42,309 nt of DNA from JBEEMU01 sp043778315 (GTDB lineage: Bacteria > Bacteroidota > Bacteroidia > Chitinophagales > Saprospiraceae), in assembly GCA_043778315.1 (NCBI GenBank), contig JAYWGJ010000093.1:1-42309 (forward strand), in the 5' to 3' direction. The notes below the pieces were generated by a model. The model searched no databases and was not told the DNA's origin. It saw only the letters and a list, made by a program, of their open reading frames with translations. Shown here one piece after another: positions 34,197-42,309 of this stretch. How positions within the stretch are numbered: the first letter of the stretch is position 1; every line of letters begins with the position of its first letter. The position numbers and the translations under genes were made by a program.

Positions 34197-36077
34197 TTGA
34201 AAAAAATACTCCTTATTTTATTTTTTGCTACGGCAATATTTACTCTATCTATTACTGCACAACGGACTACGCGATTTGGTGCAGCGAGTGCCGAACCCGA
34301 TTGGGCAAAAAGGGTCGTATGGTATCAAATTTTCCCTGAACGATTTCGAAACGGCGATAAAAGTAACGACCCGTCTGTTGTCGATACGCGAGGAGCGTAC
34401 CCGCACGACACACTTTCGCCCTGGGAGGTACACCCTTGGACGAGTGACTGGTACGAATTGCAACCCTACGAAAAACAAAATGGGAAGGATATTTGGCACA
34501 ATTTGCAACGGCGGAGGTACGGCGGCGATTTGCAAGGTATCATCGATGAGCTAGATTATCTGCAACGAATGGGTATAACAGCGCTCTACCTCAACCCGAT
34601 TTTCACTTCGCCGTCCCTACATAAATACGACTGGGTAAACCTGCATCATATAGACCCGAATTTTGGGCCCGATCCGCTCGGCGACCGCCTCACAATGCTT
34701 TCCGAAACGCCCGACGACCCCAAAACGTGGCAGTGGACAAAGGCAGATAAGCTGTTTTTGCGCCTCATCAGAGAGGTGCATCGCCGCGATATGTATATAA
34801 TTATTGATGGCGTTTTCAATCATTCAGGTATAAAATCTTTTGCTTTCCAGGACATTAAAGAGAAAGGAAAGGACTCTCGTTTTGCCGATTGGTATGATTT
34901 AGAAAGCGTCAAACCCTTAAAGTACAAAGGTTGGTACGGCGTACCTGAACTCCCTGAACTAAAAGAAAAAGAAGAAGGTGGCTTGGCTGATGGTCCACAA
35001 AACTATATTTTTGCTTGTACAAAACGCTGGATGGACCCAGACGACGACGGCAACACTACCGACGGTGTGGACGGCTGGCGATTAGATGTCGCGTTTTGTA
35101 TCAATCATGTTTTTTGGCAGTATTGGAATACCCTCGTTCGAACTATTAATCCGAATGCCTACACGACTGCCGAAATCATTGATACCTATGATAAAGTAAC
35201 GCCGTATCTCGAGAAAAATGAGTTTCAAGGCGTGATGAACTATAATTTTGCGTGGACAGCCGCCGATTTTTTTATGTCGGAAGACCTCCGTATAAAGCCG
35301 TCCGAACTCGATAAATTATTGTCACAAATGCGCAATGTTTTCGGAGAAAAATTGTATAGTTTACAAAATCTTTATGACAGTCACGATACCAATAGAATGA
35401 CTTCGCAGATAGTGAATCGCGACCAAGTTGCGTTTCAAAAATGGCAAAAATATTTTGATATTTCGCACGGTCGCGATGCCAGTTACAACACTCGAAAACC
35501 GAGTACCCAAGAATATAAACAGCAGCGATTAGCCGCTATCTTCCAAATGACGTTTGTTGGCGCGCCTATGATTTATTACGGCGACGAGGTAGGAATGTGG
35601 GGCGCAAATGACCCTGACTGTCGAAAACCAATGCTTTGGAATGATTTGACCTATGCGCCTGAACGCATACTACCTAATCAGCAACCTAAACCGCGTCTCG
35701 ATATAGTAGAGCCAGATATGAATACCTATCAATTTTATAGCCAAGTTATAAATATAAGAAAAAAATATGTACCGTTGCAATTAGGTGATTATCAGACTGT
35801 TGTGATTGATGATGCGCGTGATTTGTATGGATTTAAGCGTAGCTACAAGGGGCAAAATATGTATGTGCTATTGAACAATAATACGCGCCCTCAGGGTATA
35901 ACGCTCGATTTACCTCCATCGCGTTATTGGCACGATGTATTGAACGAAAAAACATACAGAAGTGACTACGCCGATAACTCGCCCGACATACCGAAAACAG
36001 AGAGTATCGTTTTTGCTGTACCCGCCAAAAGTGCAATGATATTGATAGAAGAGCAGCCCACTATATTTAGAAAATAA
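34197..36077 (+). CDS. Secreted GH13 alpha-amylase-type enzyme
   Basis: A 626-residue glycoside hydrolase of family 13, acting on alpha-glucans. TTG 34197 starts a signal peptide MKKILLILFFATAIFTLSITAQ; no ATG fits. The (beta/alpha)8 barrel has WYQIFPERFRNGD, a GGDLQGIIDELDYLQRMGITALYLNPIF block, DGVFNHSG, DGWRLDVA with nucleophile Asp297, AEI with acid/base Glu326, and YDSHDTNRM with Asp397. PMIYYGDEVGMWG follows and a C-terminal beta domain ends the protein. The overall pattern is like neopullulanase/cyclomaltodextrinase relatives. It is probably periplasmic or surface-exposed. No SusC/SusD pair is adjacent, so this is not a standard utilisation locus; the MFS sugar transporter at 18944 could import its products. 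Confidence 0.9.
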   Translation: MKKILLILFFATAIFTLSITAQRTTRFGAASAEPDWAKRVVWYQIFPERFRNGDKSNDPSVVDTRGAYPHDTLSPWEVHPWTSDWYELQPYEKQNGKDIWHNLQRRRYGGDLQGIIDELDYLQRMGITALYLNPIFTSPSLHKYDWVNLHHIDPNFGPDPLGDRLTMLSETPDDPKTWQWTKADKLFLRLIREVHRRDMYIIIDGVFNHSGIKSFAFQDIKEKGKDSRFADWYDLESVKPLKYKGWYGVPELPELKEKEEGGLADGPQNYIFACTKRWMDPDDDGNTTDGVDGWRLDVAFCINHVFWQYWNTLVRTINPNAYTTAEIIDTYDKVTPYLEKNEFQGVMNYNFAWTAADFFMSEDLRIKPSELDKLLSQMRNVFGEKLYSLQNLYDSHDTNRMTSQIVNRDQVAFQKWQKYFDISHGRDASYNTRKPSTQEYKQQRLAAIFQMTFVGAPMIYYGDEVGMWGANDPDCRKPMLWNDLTYAPERILPNQQPKPRLDIVEPDMNTYQFYSQVINIRKKYVPLQLGDYQTVVIDDARDLYGFKRSYKGQNMYVLLNNNTRPQGITLDLPPSRYWHDVLNEKTYRSDYADNSPDIPKTESIVFAVPAKSAMILIEEQPTIFRK

Positions 36078-36337
36078 GCGACCCGCGCCTTCTTTGATAC
36101 CGAATATTGCGATAAATATCACATTCATCATCGCAACATTTTTAGTACTATGGGTAGCTTATTGAATGTCACAATTCATATAAATATTATTTCATAAGTT
36201 CAAGCAACTTATATAATACATATAATTAGTTTAAACATATTATTACAGATTAAATATTTTACATATTTGGCTTGATTTTTGAAATATGCTATTGTAACCA
36301 ACCTTGTTCCAATAGTTTTAACCCAAGTTGCACCGTA

Positions 36338-37546
36338 ATGAAAATAATTTCAAGCCTTTTATCAACTGTTTACATCAGCAGTATTGCCCTGCAAATAGCC
36401 GCACAAAACTTTATTCCATATCATCAAGGTAACAAATGGGGTTTTGCAGACGCGGCTAAAAAAGTGGTTGTCACACCAGTTTACGAGGTAGCCGAGCCTG
36501 TGCAGGGCGGAATAGCGGCTATTGGCTTGATGCAAAATAACCAAATAAAATTTGGTTTTCTTGATGCAACGGGTAAGGTTGTAGTCGTACCGAAATACGA
36601 TGCAGTATTAGGTGTGCAAAATGGCCTTGCGGCGGTCAAGTTAGCGGGTAGATGGGGCTTTATCGATGCCACGGGAAAAGAGGTGATTGTGCCGCAATAC
36701 GAAGCCGTAACTTCGTTTAGCGAAGGCTCTGCTGCTGTAAAACTGAACGGGAAGAGCGGTTTTATTGATGCCACAGGCAAGCCGTTTAGCTTATTCAATT
36801 ACGAGGCAGTAGAGCCGTTCAAAAACGGATTTGCTCGAGTAAAACGTACCTCGCGTTGGGGTTATATCAACACAAAGGGTAGGGAAGTAGTACCTATAAA
36901 ATATGAACAGGTCTCTGATTTTCAAGCGAGTACAGCCATCGTAGCCAATTTTGGCAAACGCGGATATATCAACACAGAAGGTAGGGAAATAGTGCCTTGC
37001 AGTTTAGACCGTGCCGAAAATTTTAGCGAAGAGCTTGCAGGGGCTTTAAAAACACAAAATATAGGTGGCAAAGCGGTCTATAAATGGGGATTTTATGATA
37101 AAAATGGCAGCGTCAAAATTCCTTTTCAGTATAATAACAAGGTGCATGGCAGTTTTGTAAACGGGCTTGCGCCTGTAAGCGTGGCTGGGAAGTGGGGCTA
37201 TATTAACGCTTCTGGAACGTTGCAAATAGCGGCGAAATTTGAGCTGGCGCAAAATTTTTGTAACAACGGCTCGGCTCGCGCTATGCAAAGCGGCAAATTG
37301 GGCTTAATCAGCAGATCAGGTGTGTGGCTCGTACAACCGATATACACCGATATTGACGTGTTTCAAGGCGGATTAGCTCGCGCTACCCGAGCGGGCAAAA
37401 CGGGCTTTTTGAACGAGCAAGGTAAAGAAATAATCGAGTGTAAATACGCCAAAGCCGACGACTTTAACAACGGAATCGCTAAGGTATATGCCGAAGACGG
37501 TGCGCTACTCGGTTACATTGATGCCGAAGGTACAGAATTTTTTTAA
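36338..37546 (+). CDS. Secreted WG-repeat protein (11 repeats)
   Basis: A 402-residue exported protein consisting almost wholly of WG-type beta repeats of ~30-36 residues. ATG 36338 starts the signal peptide MKIISSLLSTVYISSIALQIAAQ; a longer reading from 36272 adds an unlikely leader. I count about 11 repeats, centred on NKWGFADAAKK, IKFGFLDATGK, GRWGFIDATGK, GKSGFIDATGK, SRWGYINTKGR, GKRGYINTEGR, YKWGFYDKNGS, GKWGYINASGT, GKLGLISRSGV, GKTGFLNEQGK and LLGYIDAEGT. WG repeats form beta hairpins and are found in bacterial envelope proteins; their ligands are mostly unknown. The gene stands alone after the amylase gene with a 260-bp gap. Confidence 0.9.
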   Translation: MKIISSLLSTVYISSIALQIAAQNFIPYHQGNKWGFADAAKKVVVTPVYEVAEPVQGGIAAIGLMQNNQIKFGFLDATGKVVVVPKYDAVLGVQNGLAAVKLAGRWGFIDATGKEVIVPQYEAVTSFSEGSAAVKLNGKSGFIDATGKPFSLFNYEAVEPFKNGFARVKRTSRWGYINTKGREVVPIKYEQVSDFQASTAIVANFGKRGYINTEGREIVPCSLDRAENFSEELAGALKTQNIGGKAVYKWGFYDKNGSVKIPFQYNNKVHGSFVNGLAPVSVAGKWGYINASGTLQIAAKFELAQNFCNNGSARAMQSGKLGLISRSGVWLVQPIYTDIDVFQGGLARATRAGKTGFLNEQGKEIIECKYAKADDFNNGIAKVYAEDGALLGYIDAEGTEFF

Positions 37547-37675
37547 TTAAATTTGTACAAAAATACTTTCGTATGACAAAATAGTGGTATATTGCTAAAA
37601 TATTATTGATACAGGTGTAACTTTATTGATGTTTCAATCGTTATAATTACAAATAGAACCATACAATACCGCCTC

Positions 37676-37909
37676 ATGCTGAAAAAAAACTCCAAAAAAC
37701 AAGTAATTTTGCTATTTGCTATCGCTTTTTGTAGCGTAGCATCATTTACTTATGTCAATTTCGCTACTCAAATAGGTGTTGCTTTGCGCAACGAAACCAC
37801 AGGTTCTACGCAGGTCAGCCTCAATGTGCTGCCCGATGTAGCCCTGTTTCGTGCAGCCTGGGAAACGGGCAAAACCTTAGTGCCTAAAATTATTTTTATA
37901 TTTGAATAA
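37676..37909 (+). CDS. Small exported or membrane protein, unknown (77 aa)
   Basis: ATG 37676 starts a basic-hydrophobic N-terminus (MLKKNSKKQVILLFAIAFCSVASFTYVNFA) that looks like a signal peptide or single membrane helix. The remainder (GVALRNETTGSTQVSLNVLPDVALFRAAWETGKTLVPKI) has no recognised domain. The codon pattern and clean start favour a real gene. No promoter box was identified. Nothing is known of its role. Confidence 0.45.
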   Translation: MLKKNSKKQVILLFAIAFCSVASFTYVNFATQIGVALRNETTGSTQVSLNVLPDVALFRAAWETGKTLVPKIIFIFE

Positions 37910-37993
37910 TAAAAATATGAAAATGTGACTCAATAAATCAGGCGTAGCTATTTCTATCGTTATTCTTATTTTGATTGGAATAATGTTCCATTA

Positions 37994-38136
37994 GGAACGC
38001 GTCCCCAACAAGGTACTGTATGCTCACTTGCCTGGTTACGCTCGTTCACTGCAAATAATGGTATTTTTGCTACCCTTATTTTTGTTCATGTCAAAAACTG
38101 TGCGACAATATTCAGTACCTTATTTTCTCTTCATTT
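37994..38136 (-). mobile_element. MITE-like element, copy B (inverted relative to copy A)
   Basis: Read on the minus strand, its left end (aatgaagagaaaataagg, tactgaatattgtc) and right end (caagtgagcatacagtacc, ggacgcgttcc) match the ends of copy A (21046-21231). Only the ~57-bp interior differs. The termini aaggtactg / cagtacctt are inverted repeats. The flanking gap 37910-38430 is otherwise unremarkable apart from the terminator at 38374-38414. Confidence 0.6.
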
Positions 38137-38373
38137 CTAAGCGATAATAAACATTTACTAAGTCACAAAAATAGGGTTTTTTTAAAGAAATGTGTGGTGT
38201 TGGCGCAATTTAGTAACGTGTAAAACTTAAGTTGGACGTTTTCATTTGTCTTTTACTCCAATACTGCTTCACTCAATAAGTAACGTAGCGCGACTACGAC
38301 CCTTATTTCGTTAATTGTCTTGAAGCAAAATCCTGCACAAAAATCTGTCTAATCTAAATTCTACACATTCCTT

Positions 38374-38414
38374 AAAAACGTTACCAATACCGTAAGGCGT
38401 TGGTAACGTTTTTT
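38374..38414. terminator. Terminator after Uma2 gene
   Basis: A perfect 14-bp stem aaaaacgttaccaa/ttggtaacgttttt around a 12-nt centre, A-rich before and T-rich after. It closes the minus-strand Uma2 gene. Confidence 0.88.
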
Positions 38415-38430
38415 GAATTGCAGTAATACC

Positions 38431-39051
38431 TTATAGAGCTTCTCCGAAGTCTTCGGGTTCGAACACCTCCGACAAATCAATTTGCAGCGTAGGAAAAACG
38501 GACGACTGCACCGTTTCATCGTTCACAAAAATCATCGGCGGCGTGTAAGTGCCGTTTTCCTGCAAACTGTATTGCAAGAGCGTTTCGTGCGTCGGGTCTA
38601 TAATCCAATATTCTTTGACTTCATTCTCTTCGTAAATCTCTTTTTTAGTCCGCATTTCCTTTTTACTGTTGCTAGCCGAAAGAATCTCGACGACCAAATC
38701 GGGCGCGCCAATGCACCCTTTTTCGTCCAATTTACTGCGGTCGCAAATCACACAAAGGTCGAGTTGCACCACCGTCAGCACATCTTTATTAGCCAACAAA
38801 GATTTCTTTTTGTCTAATAAACGCACATCGAAAGGCGCAGCATAAGCATTGTATTTTATTTCTTTTAACGCGGTATATAATATGCCACTTAATTGCCACG
38901 AAATTTCTTGATGCTTCCGATTTGGCGCAGACATTCGGAGCAGCTTACCTTTGATAAGCTCTATGGTCTGCTCAAACTGCCACGTCAGATAATCGGCATA
39001 AGTATAAATACCCTCAGGGTCGAGCTGTCCAATATCGGTGATTTTTTTCAT
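38431..39051 (-). CDS. Uma2/DUF820 restriction-nuclease-fold protein
   Basis: A 206-residue protein of the Uma2 family (PD-(D/E)XK-like nuclease fold). It shows YADYLTWQFEQTIELIKGKLLRMSAPNRKHQEI, DVRLLDKKK, then QLDLCVICDRSKLDEKGCIGAPDLVVEILSASNSKKEM, with the acidic D/E and following K/R of the fold, and VKEYWIIDPTHETLLQYS. These proteins are common and expanded in Cyanobacteria and Bacteroidota; many are of unknown function and may be mobile-element-associated. The start is ATG 39051 (MKKITDIGQLD), judged typical; ATG 39081 adds 10 residues. Confidence 0.88.
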   Translation of the reverse strand: MKKITDIGQLDPEGIYTYADYLTWQFEQTIELIKGKLLRMSAPNRKHQEISWQLSGILYTALKEIKYNAYAAPFDVRLLDKKKSLLANKDVLTVVQLDLCVICDRSKLDEKGCIGAPDLVVEILSASNSKKEMRTKKEIYEENEVKEYWIIDPTHETLLQYSLQENGTYTPPMIFVNDETVQSSVFPTLQIDLSEVFEPEDFGEAL

Positions 39052-39181
39052 GTGTAAACGTAGAATATATGTATGTGACATGACATATTTAACCCAAAGT
39101 TAGTTCTTTTTTTGAAATTAACGGTAGAAGACGACTTTTGCGCCACGTTTCGCGTTGGCGATACAGATAGCAAGTCCGTTT

Positions 39182-39214
39182 AGATTTGGTAAATCTCTAA
39201 GATTTGCCAAATCT
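39182..39214. repeat. Palindromic hairpin after the thioesterase gene
   Basis: Two 15-bp arms, agatttggtaaatct and agatttgccaaatct, pair at 14 of 15 positions around a cta loop. No T-run follows, so a dispersed palindrome is as likely as a terminator. Confidence 0.6.
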
Positions 39215-39224
39215 GTTGCCCGCT

Positions 39225-39647
39225 TTACCGCGCCACCACCATCACCGTCAGCCGACTCGTGCAAAGCAGTTTGCCGCGTTCGTCGTGTATTTCGGTGTTC
39301 CAAACCTGCATACGCCGCCCGACGTTCACCGCGCGCACCGTCCCCGTCACCGTGCTGCCCTCTTGCGCCGAGCGCAGGTGATTCGCGTTAATCTCCACGC
39401 CTACAACGGTTTGCGTGTTCGGGTCATCTACGCAAAGCATCGCGGCGGTGCTGCCGAGCGTTTCGGCAAGTACGACCGACGCGCCGCCGTGCAGTATGCG
39501 CATCGGTTGCACCGTGCGCGCATCTACGGGCATCGTAGCGCGCAAGTAGTCGTCGCCGACCTCCGTAAATACGATGCCGCAAGCGGACACCATCGTTTGC
39601 GCACTCATCTCGTTGAGCAGCGCGATAGTTGGTTTGGTTTTAAACAT
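39225..39647 (-). CDS. Hotdog-fold thioesterase (PaaI/YdiI-like)
   Basis: A 140-residue acyl-CoA thioesterase of the hotdog family, close to the 1,4-dihydroxy-2-naphthoyl-CoA/PaaI group. The core is RATMPVDARTVQPMRILHGGASVVLAETLGSTAAML, in which the HGGxxxxxAE segment binds CoA and supplies the catalytic acid. VVGVEINANHLRSA and VWNTEIHDERGKLLCTSRLTVMV complete the fold. The substrate could be a menaquinone-pathway intermediate or another aryl-CoA; the neighbours do not decide. ATG 39647. It is divergent from the prolyl oligopeptidase gene. Confidence 0.88.
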   Translation of the reverse strand: MFKTKPTIALLNEMSAQTMVSACGIVFTEVGDDYLRATMPVDARTVQPMRILHGGASVVLAETLGSTAAMLCVDDPNTQTVVGVEINANHLRSAQEGSTVTGTVRAVNVGRRMQVWNTEIHDERGKLLCTSRLTVMVVAR

Positions 39648-39708
39648 ACATTTATTATTATAACGAAATTAACCTTTATTTTATTACAAATATACTACCT
39701 TTATGCTC

Positions 39709-39741
39709 AAATATAAGCGTAAATATAAGCGTAAATATAAG
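39709..39741 (+). repeat. 12-bp tandem repeat ahead of the peptidase gene
   Basis: Units aaatataagcgt at 39709-39720 and 39721-39732 are identical; a third, aaatataag, is truncated or diverged. The array lies about 20 bp upstream of the ATG at 39761, in the leader. Confidence 0.75.
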
Positions 39742-39760
39742 TCACTAAAAAAATATTATA

Positions 39761-41902
39761 ATGAAAAAAACAATTTTATTTTGCTTAACCGCTACTTTGT
39801 TCGCCGCTTGCGCGCCAAAAGTAGCCAAAACAACACTTACCAATATGAAATACCCGAGCATTCGCCGCGACGAAGGGCAAAAAGACAACTTTTTTGGGAC
39901 GGAAATCACCGACGCTTACCGTTGGCTCGAGGACGCGAACACGCCCGAAACCAAGACCTTTGTGGCAGATGAAAACAAACTCACTGCCAGCGTATTGGAC
40001 AAAATCGCGTTCCGCCCCAAAGTAGCCGAACGCCTAGAAAAAGTATGGAATTTCGAGCGATACGGCATTCCGTTCAAAGAAGGCGGCAAGTATTATTATT
40101 GGAAAAATAACGGCTTGCAAAACCAAAGCGTACTCTATGTACAAGACAATATCGGCGGTGAAAGTAAGGTCGTTTTAGACCCGAACGGCTTATCGACGAA
40201 CGGCACAACGTCCGTCGATGGCATCACGTTTTCGGGCGACGGTCGCTATATGGCGTACAGCCTCAGCGACGGCGGCTCGGACTGGCGCAGCGTCCGCGTG
40301 AAAGACCTCACCGACGGCAGCACCACGCAAGACGAACTCGAATGGGTCAAGTTTTCGGGCATGGCGTGGTATCAAAACGGCTTTTTTTATAGCCGCTACG
40401 CCGCGCCAACCGCCGACGACAAACTCAGCCACAAAAACGAATACCACAGTTTGTATTACCACAAACTCGGCAACCGACAAGCGCAAGATGTATTAATATA
40501 TGTGGATAAAGAGCATGCTTTGCGCAATGTGGGCGCGGTGGTGAGCGACGACGAGCGGTTTATAGTGCTGTCGCAAAGCGAAAGTACGAGCGGCGAAGCG
40601 GTTTATGTAGCCGATTTGATGGCTGCGCCCAACCTCTCCGCGCTCAAATTTGTGCCTATCGCGCAGAGCTTCGCCAACGACTACACTTTTATAGATAATA
40701 ACGGCGACGACTTGTATTTTATGACCAATAACGGCGCGCCAAACAACCGAATTGTCGATATTGACTTCAAAAATACGAAGGCAGACAATTGGAAAACCAT
40801 CGTCAGAGCGGCGAAAGAGGTGATGACGAGTGCCGATATGATGGGCGCGACGCTCCTTTGCAACTACCTCAAAGACGCGAGCAGCTACATCAAACGCTAC
40901 GACGTACTCGGCGAAGCGATGGGCGAAGTGAAGTTGCCGGGCATAGGAACGGCGGCAGGTTTTGGCGGTAGAAAAGGCGAAAACGAGCGTTTTTATAGCT
41001 TCGTATCGTTCACGCGACCGACGACTATTTATGGTTTTGATGCCAAAAAAGGAACCAGTACCGTTTTTCAAGCTCCGAAAGTGGATTTTGATGTGGACAA
41101 ATTCGAAACCAAACAAGTCTTTTTTACGGGCAAAGACGGCACGAAAGTTCCTTTATTTATTAGCTACAAAAAAGGTGTAGTCCTTAACGGCAACAACCCG
41201 ACGTGGCTCTACGGTTATGGCGGTTTCAATATCAGCATCACGCCGTCGTTCAGTATCAGCAAAGCGGTTTTTATGGAACAAGGTGGCGTTTATGTGGTCG
41301 CGAATATTCGCGGCGGCGGCGAGTACGGCGAGGCGTGGCACAAAGCAGGCACGAAGCTGCAAAAGCAAAACGTATTTGATGATTTTATCGGTGCAGCCGA
41401 ATTTCTAATCAAAGAAAAATACACGAACAGCAAAAAATTAGCGATAGAAGGACGCAGCAACGGCGGCTTACTCGTAGGCGCGTGTATGACGCAACGCCCT
41501 GATTTATACGCAGTTGCGTTGCCAGGCGTAGGTGTGATGGATATGTTGCGCTACCACAAATTCACTATCGGTTGGGCATGGGCGAGCGACTACGGCAAGT
41601 CGGACGACACCAAAGAAATGTTTAGTTATTTACACAAATATTCGCCTGTACACAACTGCAAACCCGCCAATTATCCGTCGACGATGGTCGTGACCGCCGA
41701 CCACGACGACCGCGTAGTACCCGCCCACAGCTACAAATTCATCGCCGCGCTACAAGCAGCGCAACGCGGCAAAAAGCCGACGTTGATAAGAATAGACACG
41801 AATGCAGGTCACGGCGCAGGCAAATCTACGAAGATGCAAATCACCGAAGCCGCCGATATTATCAGTTTTGTGTTGTCGGAAATGGGCGAGACGTTTAAGT
41901 AG
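39761..41902 (+). CDS. Prolyl oligopeptidase-family lipoprotein
   Basis: A 713-residue serine peptidase of family S9A, cleaving after proline in short peptides. MKKTILFCLTATLFAAC is a lipoprotein signal. The N-terminal segment YPSIRRDEGQKDNFFGTEITDAYRWLED is typical of the family. A seven-bladed propeller then gates the active site. The C-terminal alpha/beta-hydrolase domain has IRGGGEYGEAWHKAG, the nucleophile Ser in GRSNGG (~565), the Asp in DHDDRVVPAHSYKF (~648) and His in GHGAGK (~684). The catalytic triad is complete. It is likely periplasmic or outer-membrane anchored. ATG 39761; monocistronic. Confidence 0.95.
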   Translation: MKKTILFCLTATLFAACAPKVAKTTLTNMKYPSIRRDEGQKDNFFGTEITDAYRWLEDANTPETKTFVADENKLTASVLDKIAFRPKVAERLEKVWNFERYGIPFKEGGKYYYWKNNGLQNQSVLYVQDNIGGESKVVLDPNGLSTNGTTSVDGITFSGDGRYMAYSLSDGGSDWRSVRVKDLTDGSTTQDELEWVKFSGMAWYQNGFFYSRYAAPTADDKLSHKNEYHSLYYHKLGNRQAQDVLIYVDKEHALRNVGAVVSDDERFIVLSQSESTSGEAVYVADLMAAPNLSALKFVPIAQSFANDYTFIDNNGDDLYFMTNNGAPNNRIVDIDFKNTKADNWKTIVRAAKEVMTSADMMGATLLCNYLKDASSYIKRYDVLGEAMGEVKLPGIGTAAGFGGRKGENERFYSFVSFTRPTTIYGFDAKKGTSTVFQAPKVDFDVDKFETKQVFFTGKDGTKVPLFISYKKGVVLNGNNPTWLYGYGGFNISITPSFSISKAVFMEQGGVYVVANIRGGGEYGEAWHKAGTKLQKQNVFDDFIGAAEFLIKEKYTNSKKLAIEGRSNGGLLVGACMTQRPDLYAVALPGVGVMDMLRYHKFTIGWAWASDYGKSDDTKEMFSYLHKYSPVHNCKPANYPSTMVVTADHDDRVVPAHSYKFIAALQAAQRGKKPTLIRIDTNAGHGAGKSTKMQITEAADIISFVLSEMGETFK

Positions 41903-41930
41903 AAGATGTAGAGATTTTGAAGTGGAGTTC

Positions 41931-41959
41931 GTTTGCGAACCCTTCGAGGGTTCGTAAAC
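41931..41959 (+). terminator. Hairpin after the peptidase gene
   Basis: Arms gtttgcgaaccct and agggttcgtaaac around a tcg loop, with one mismatch. An alternative gttcg/cgaac stem overlaps it. No T-run follows, so termination is not certain. Confidence 0.5.
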
Positions 41960-42075
41960 GTTAGATATATTAGGCTTAATAGGTTCATTTTTTGGTTATA
42001 GATATATTAAAGGTGAATTTTATTAAAAAACGGAAAAGAAAATAGATTAATTCACCTTTTAAATAAAATATAATA

Positions 42076-42228
42076 ATGTTTAAATCATGTCCAATAAACC
42101 GCTTTATGTTATGCATTATAACAGTTTTATTTTGTGGCTGTGGTACTTTTTCAAAAAAACAAAAAGTAGAGGATAGGTATAGTTTTAGTCGTTTTTTTAC
42201 TGGTTTATCTGAATCTGTGCCTACCTAA
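42076..42228 (+). CDS. Small lipoprotein (50 aa)
   Basis: An ORF starting at ATG 42076 encodes MFKSCPINRFMLCIITVLFCGC, a lipoprotein signal with lipobox FCGC. A short Lys/Ser-rich tail of about 28 residues (GTFSKKQKVEDRYSFSRFF...) follows and ends in TAA. No family is recognised. It could be a complete small lipoprotein or the N-terminal stump of a longer gene cut by a frameshift. An AT-rich leader with taataatg precedes it. The rest of the window to 42309 shows no gene. Confidence 0.45.
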   Translation: MFKSCPINRFMLCIITVLFCGCGTFSKKQKVEDRYSFSRFFTGLSESVPT

Positions 42229-42309
42229 AAAAGGTTGACGAAAAGTGAAGGTTAAAACTGTAATTTTAATTGATAATCATCGTTATTTGTGACATTATTT
42301 TCAGTGGTG

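Noticed and set aside
34197..36077. Starch-utilisation (Sus) locus
   Set aside because: Only a GH13 enzyme is present; no SusC/SusD pair or SusE/F next to it, and the MFS transporter is 14 kb away.
39703..39972. 89-codon plus-strand ORF over the tandem repeat
   Set aside because: Runs out of frame into the prolyl oligopeptidase gene, which is certain; its N-terminus is just translated repeat.
40493..41116. 207-codon antisense ORF inside the peptidase gene
   Set aside because: Complement of a well-supported S9A coding region; no family match in its translation.

Overview
The window looks like chromosomal DNA of a Bacteroidota bacterium. The evidence is a secreted PKD protein ending in a gliding-motility/type IX secretion C-terminal domain, a long YidC with a periplasmic domain, DUF5683 beside parB, Bacteroidota promoter boxes (TTTG-N19-TAnnTTTG, perfect ahead of tRNA-Arg), very AT-rich intergenic DNA and almost no Shine-Dalgarno sequences. 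Class and genus cannot be fixed from the sequence. The tmRNA tag reads GNSSFAMAA. dnaA and parB lie about 19 kb apart, so the window is probably close to oriC, and the AT-rich 646 bp upstream of dnaA is the candidate site.

Region 1-5.9 kb (minus strand) is the accessory-looking part. A 1415-residue modular protein of unknown function is followed by a lipoprotein with an FGE/SUMF1-like fold. After that comes a second gene, cut by the window edge, that repeats a ~140-residue module of the large protein almost exactly and then continues with a different C-terminus. A C8 tract just upstream of the large gene separates it from a short ORF that would be its in-frame N-terminal extension if the tract had nine Cs. 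Shared module plus exchanged C-terminus plus small partner gene resembles the logic of polymorphic effectors. This is the best candidate for an undescribed system here, but its function is not shown by the sequence.

Region 6.2-17.4 kb (minus strand, except one tRNA) carries a membrane protein, DUF5683, parB, a CcmF-type cytochrome c assembly protein, a FemAB/GNAT-like protein, tRNA-Arg(UCU), the PKD/T9SS cargo protein and prfC. Region 17.9-25.7 kb (plus) has an OmpR-type response regulator without a visible kinase, an MFS sugar transporter, a lipoprotein, yidC, tmRNA (minus) and an LTA-synthase-like sulfatase-fold protein. Region 25.8-42.3 kb has a DUF4349 lipoprotein, a pterin dehydratase, dnaA, an HDAC-like amidohydrolase, an SGNH lipoprotein, an OmpA-family gene broken by a one-base frameshift at an A8 tract, an ArsR regulator, aroB, a secreted GH13 amylase, a WG-repeat protein, a small unknown protein, an Uma2 nuclease-fold protein, a hotdog thioesterase, a prolyl oligopeptidase lipoprotein and a 50-residue lipoprotein.

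Intergenic DNA is rich in non-coding repeats. One family has two copies, at 11.9 and 17.7 kb, whose outer arms differ between copies but stay complementary within each copy. Another has conserved ends and different interiors, at 21.1 and 38.1 kb, in opposite orientation. There are also tandem ctttgc/ctctgcg repeats at 18.7 kb and several hairpins. Five plus-strand genes have to start at TTG or GTG, because no suitable ATG exists.
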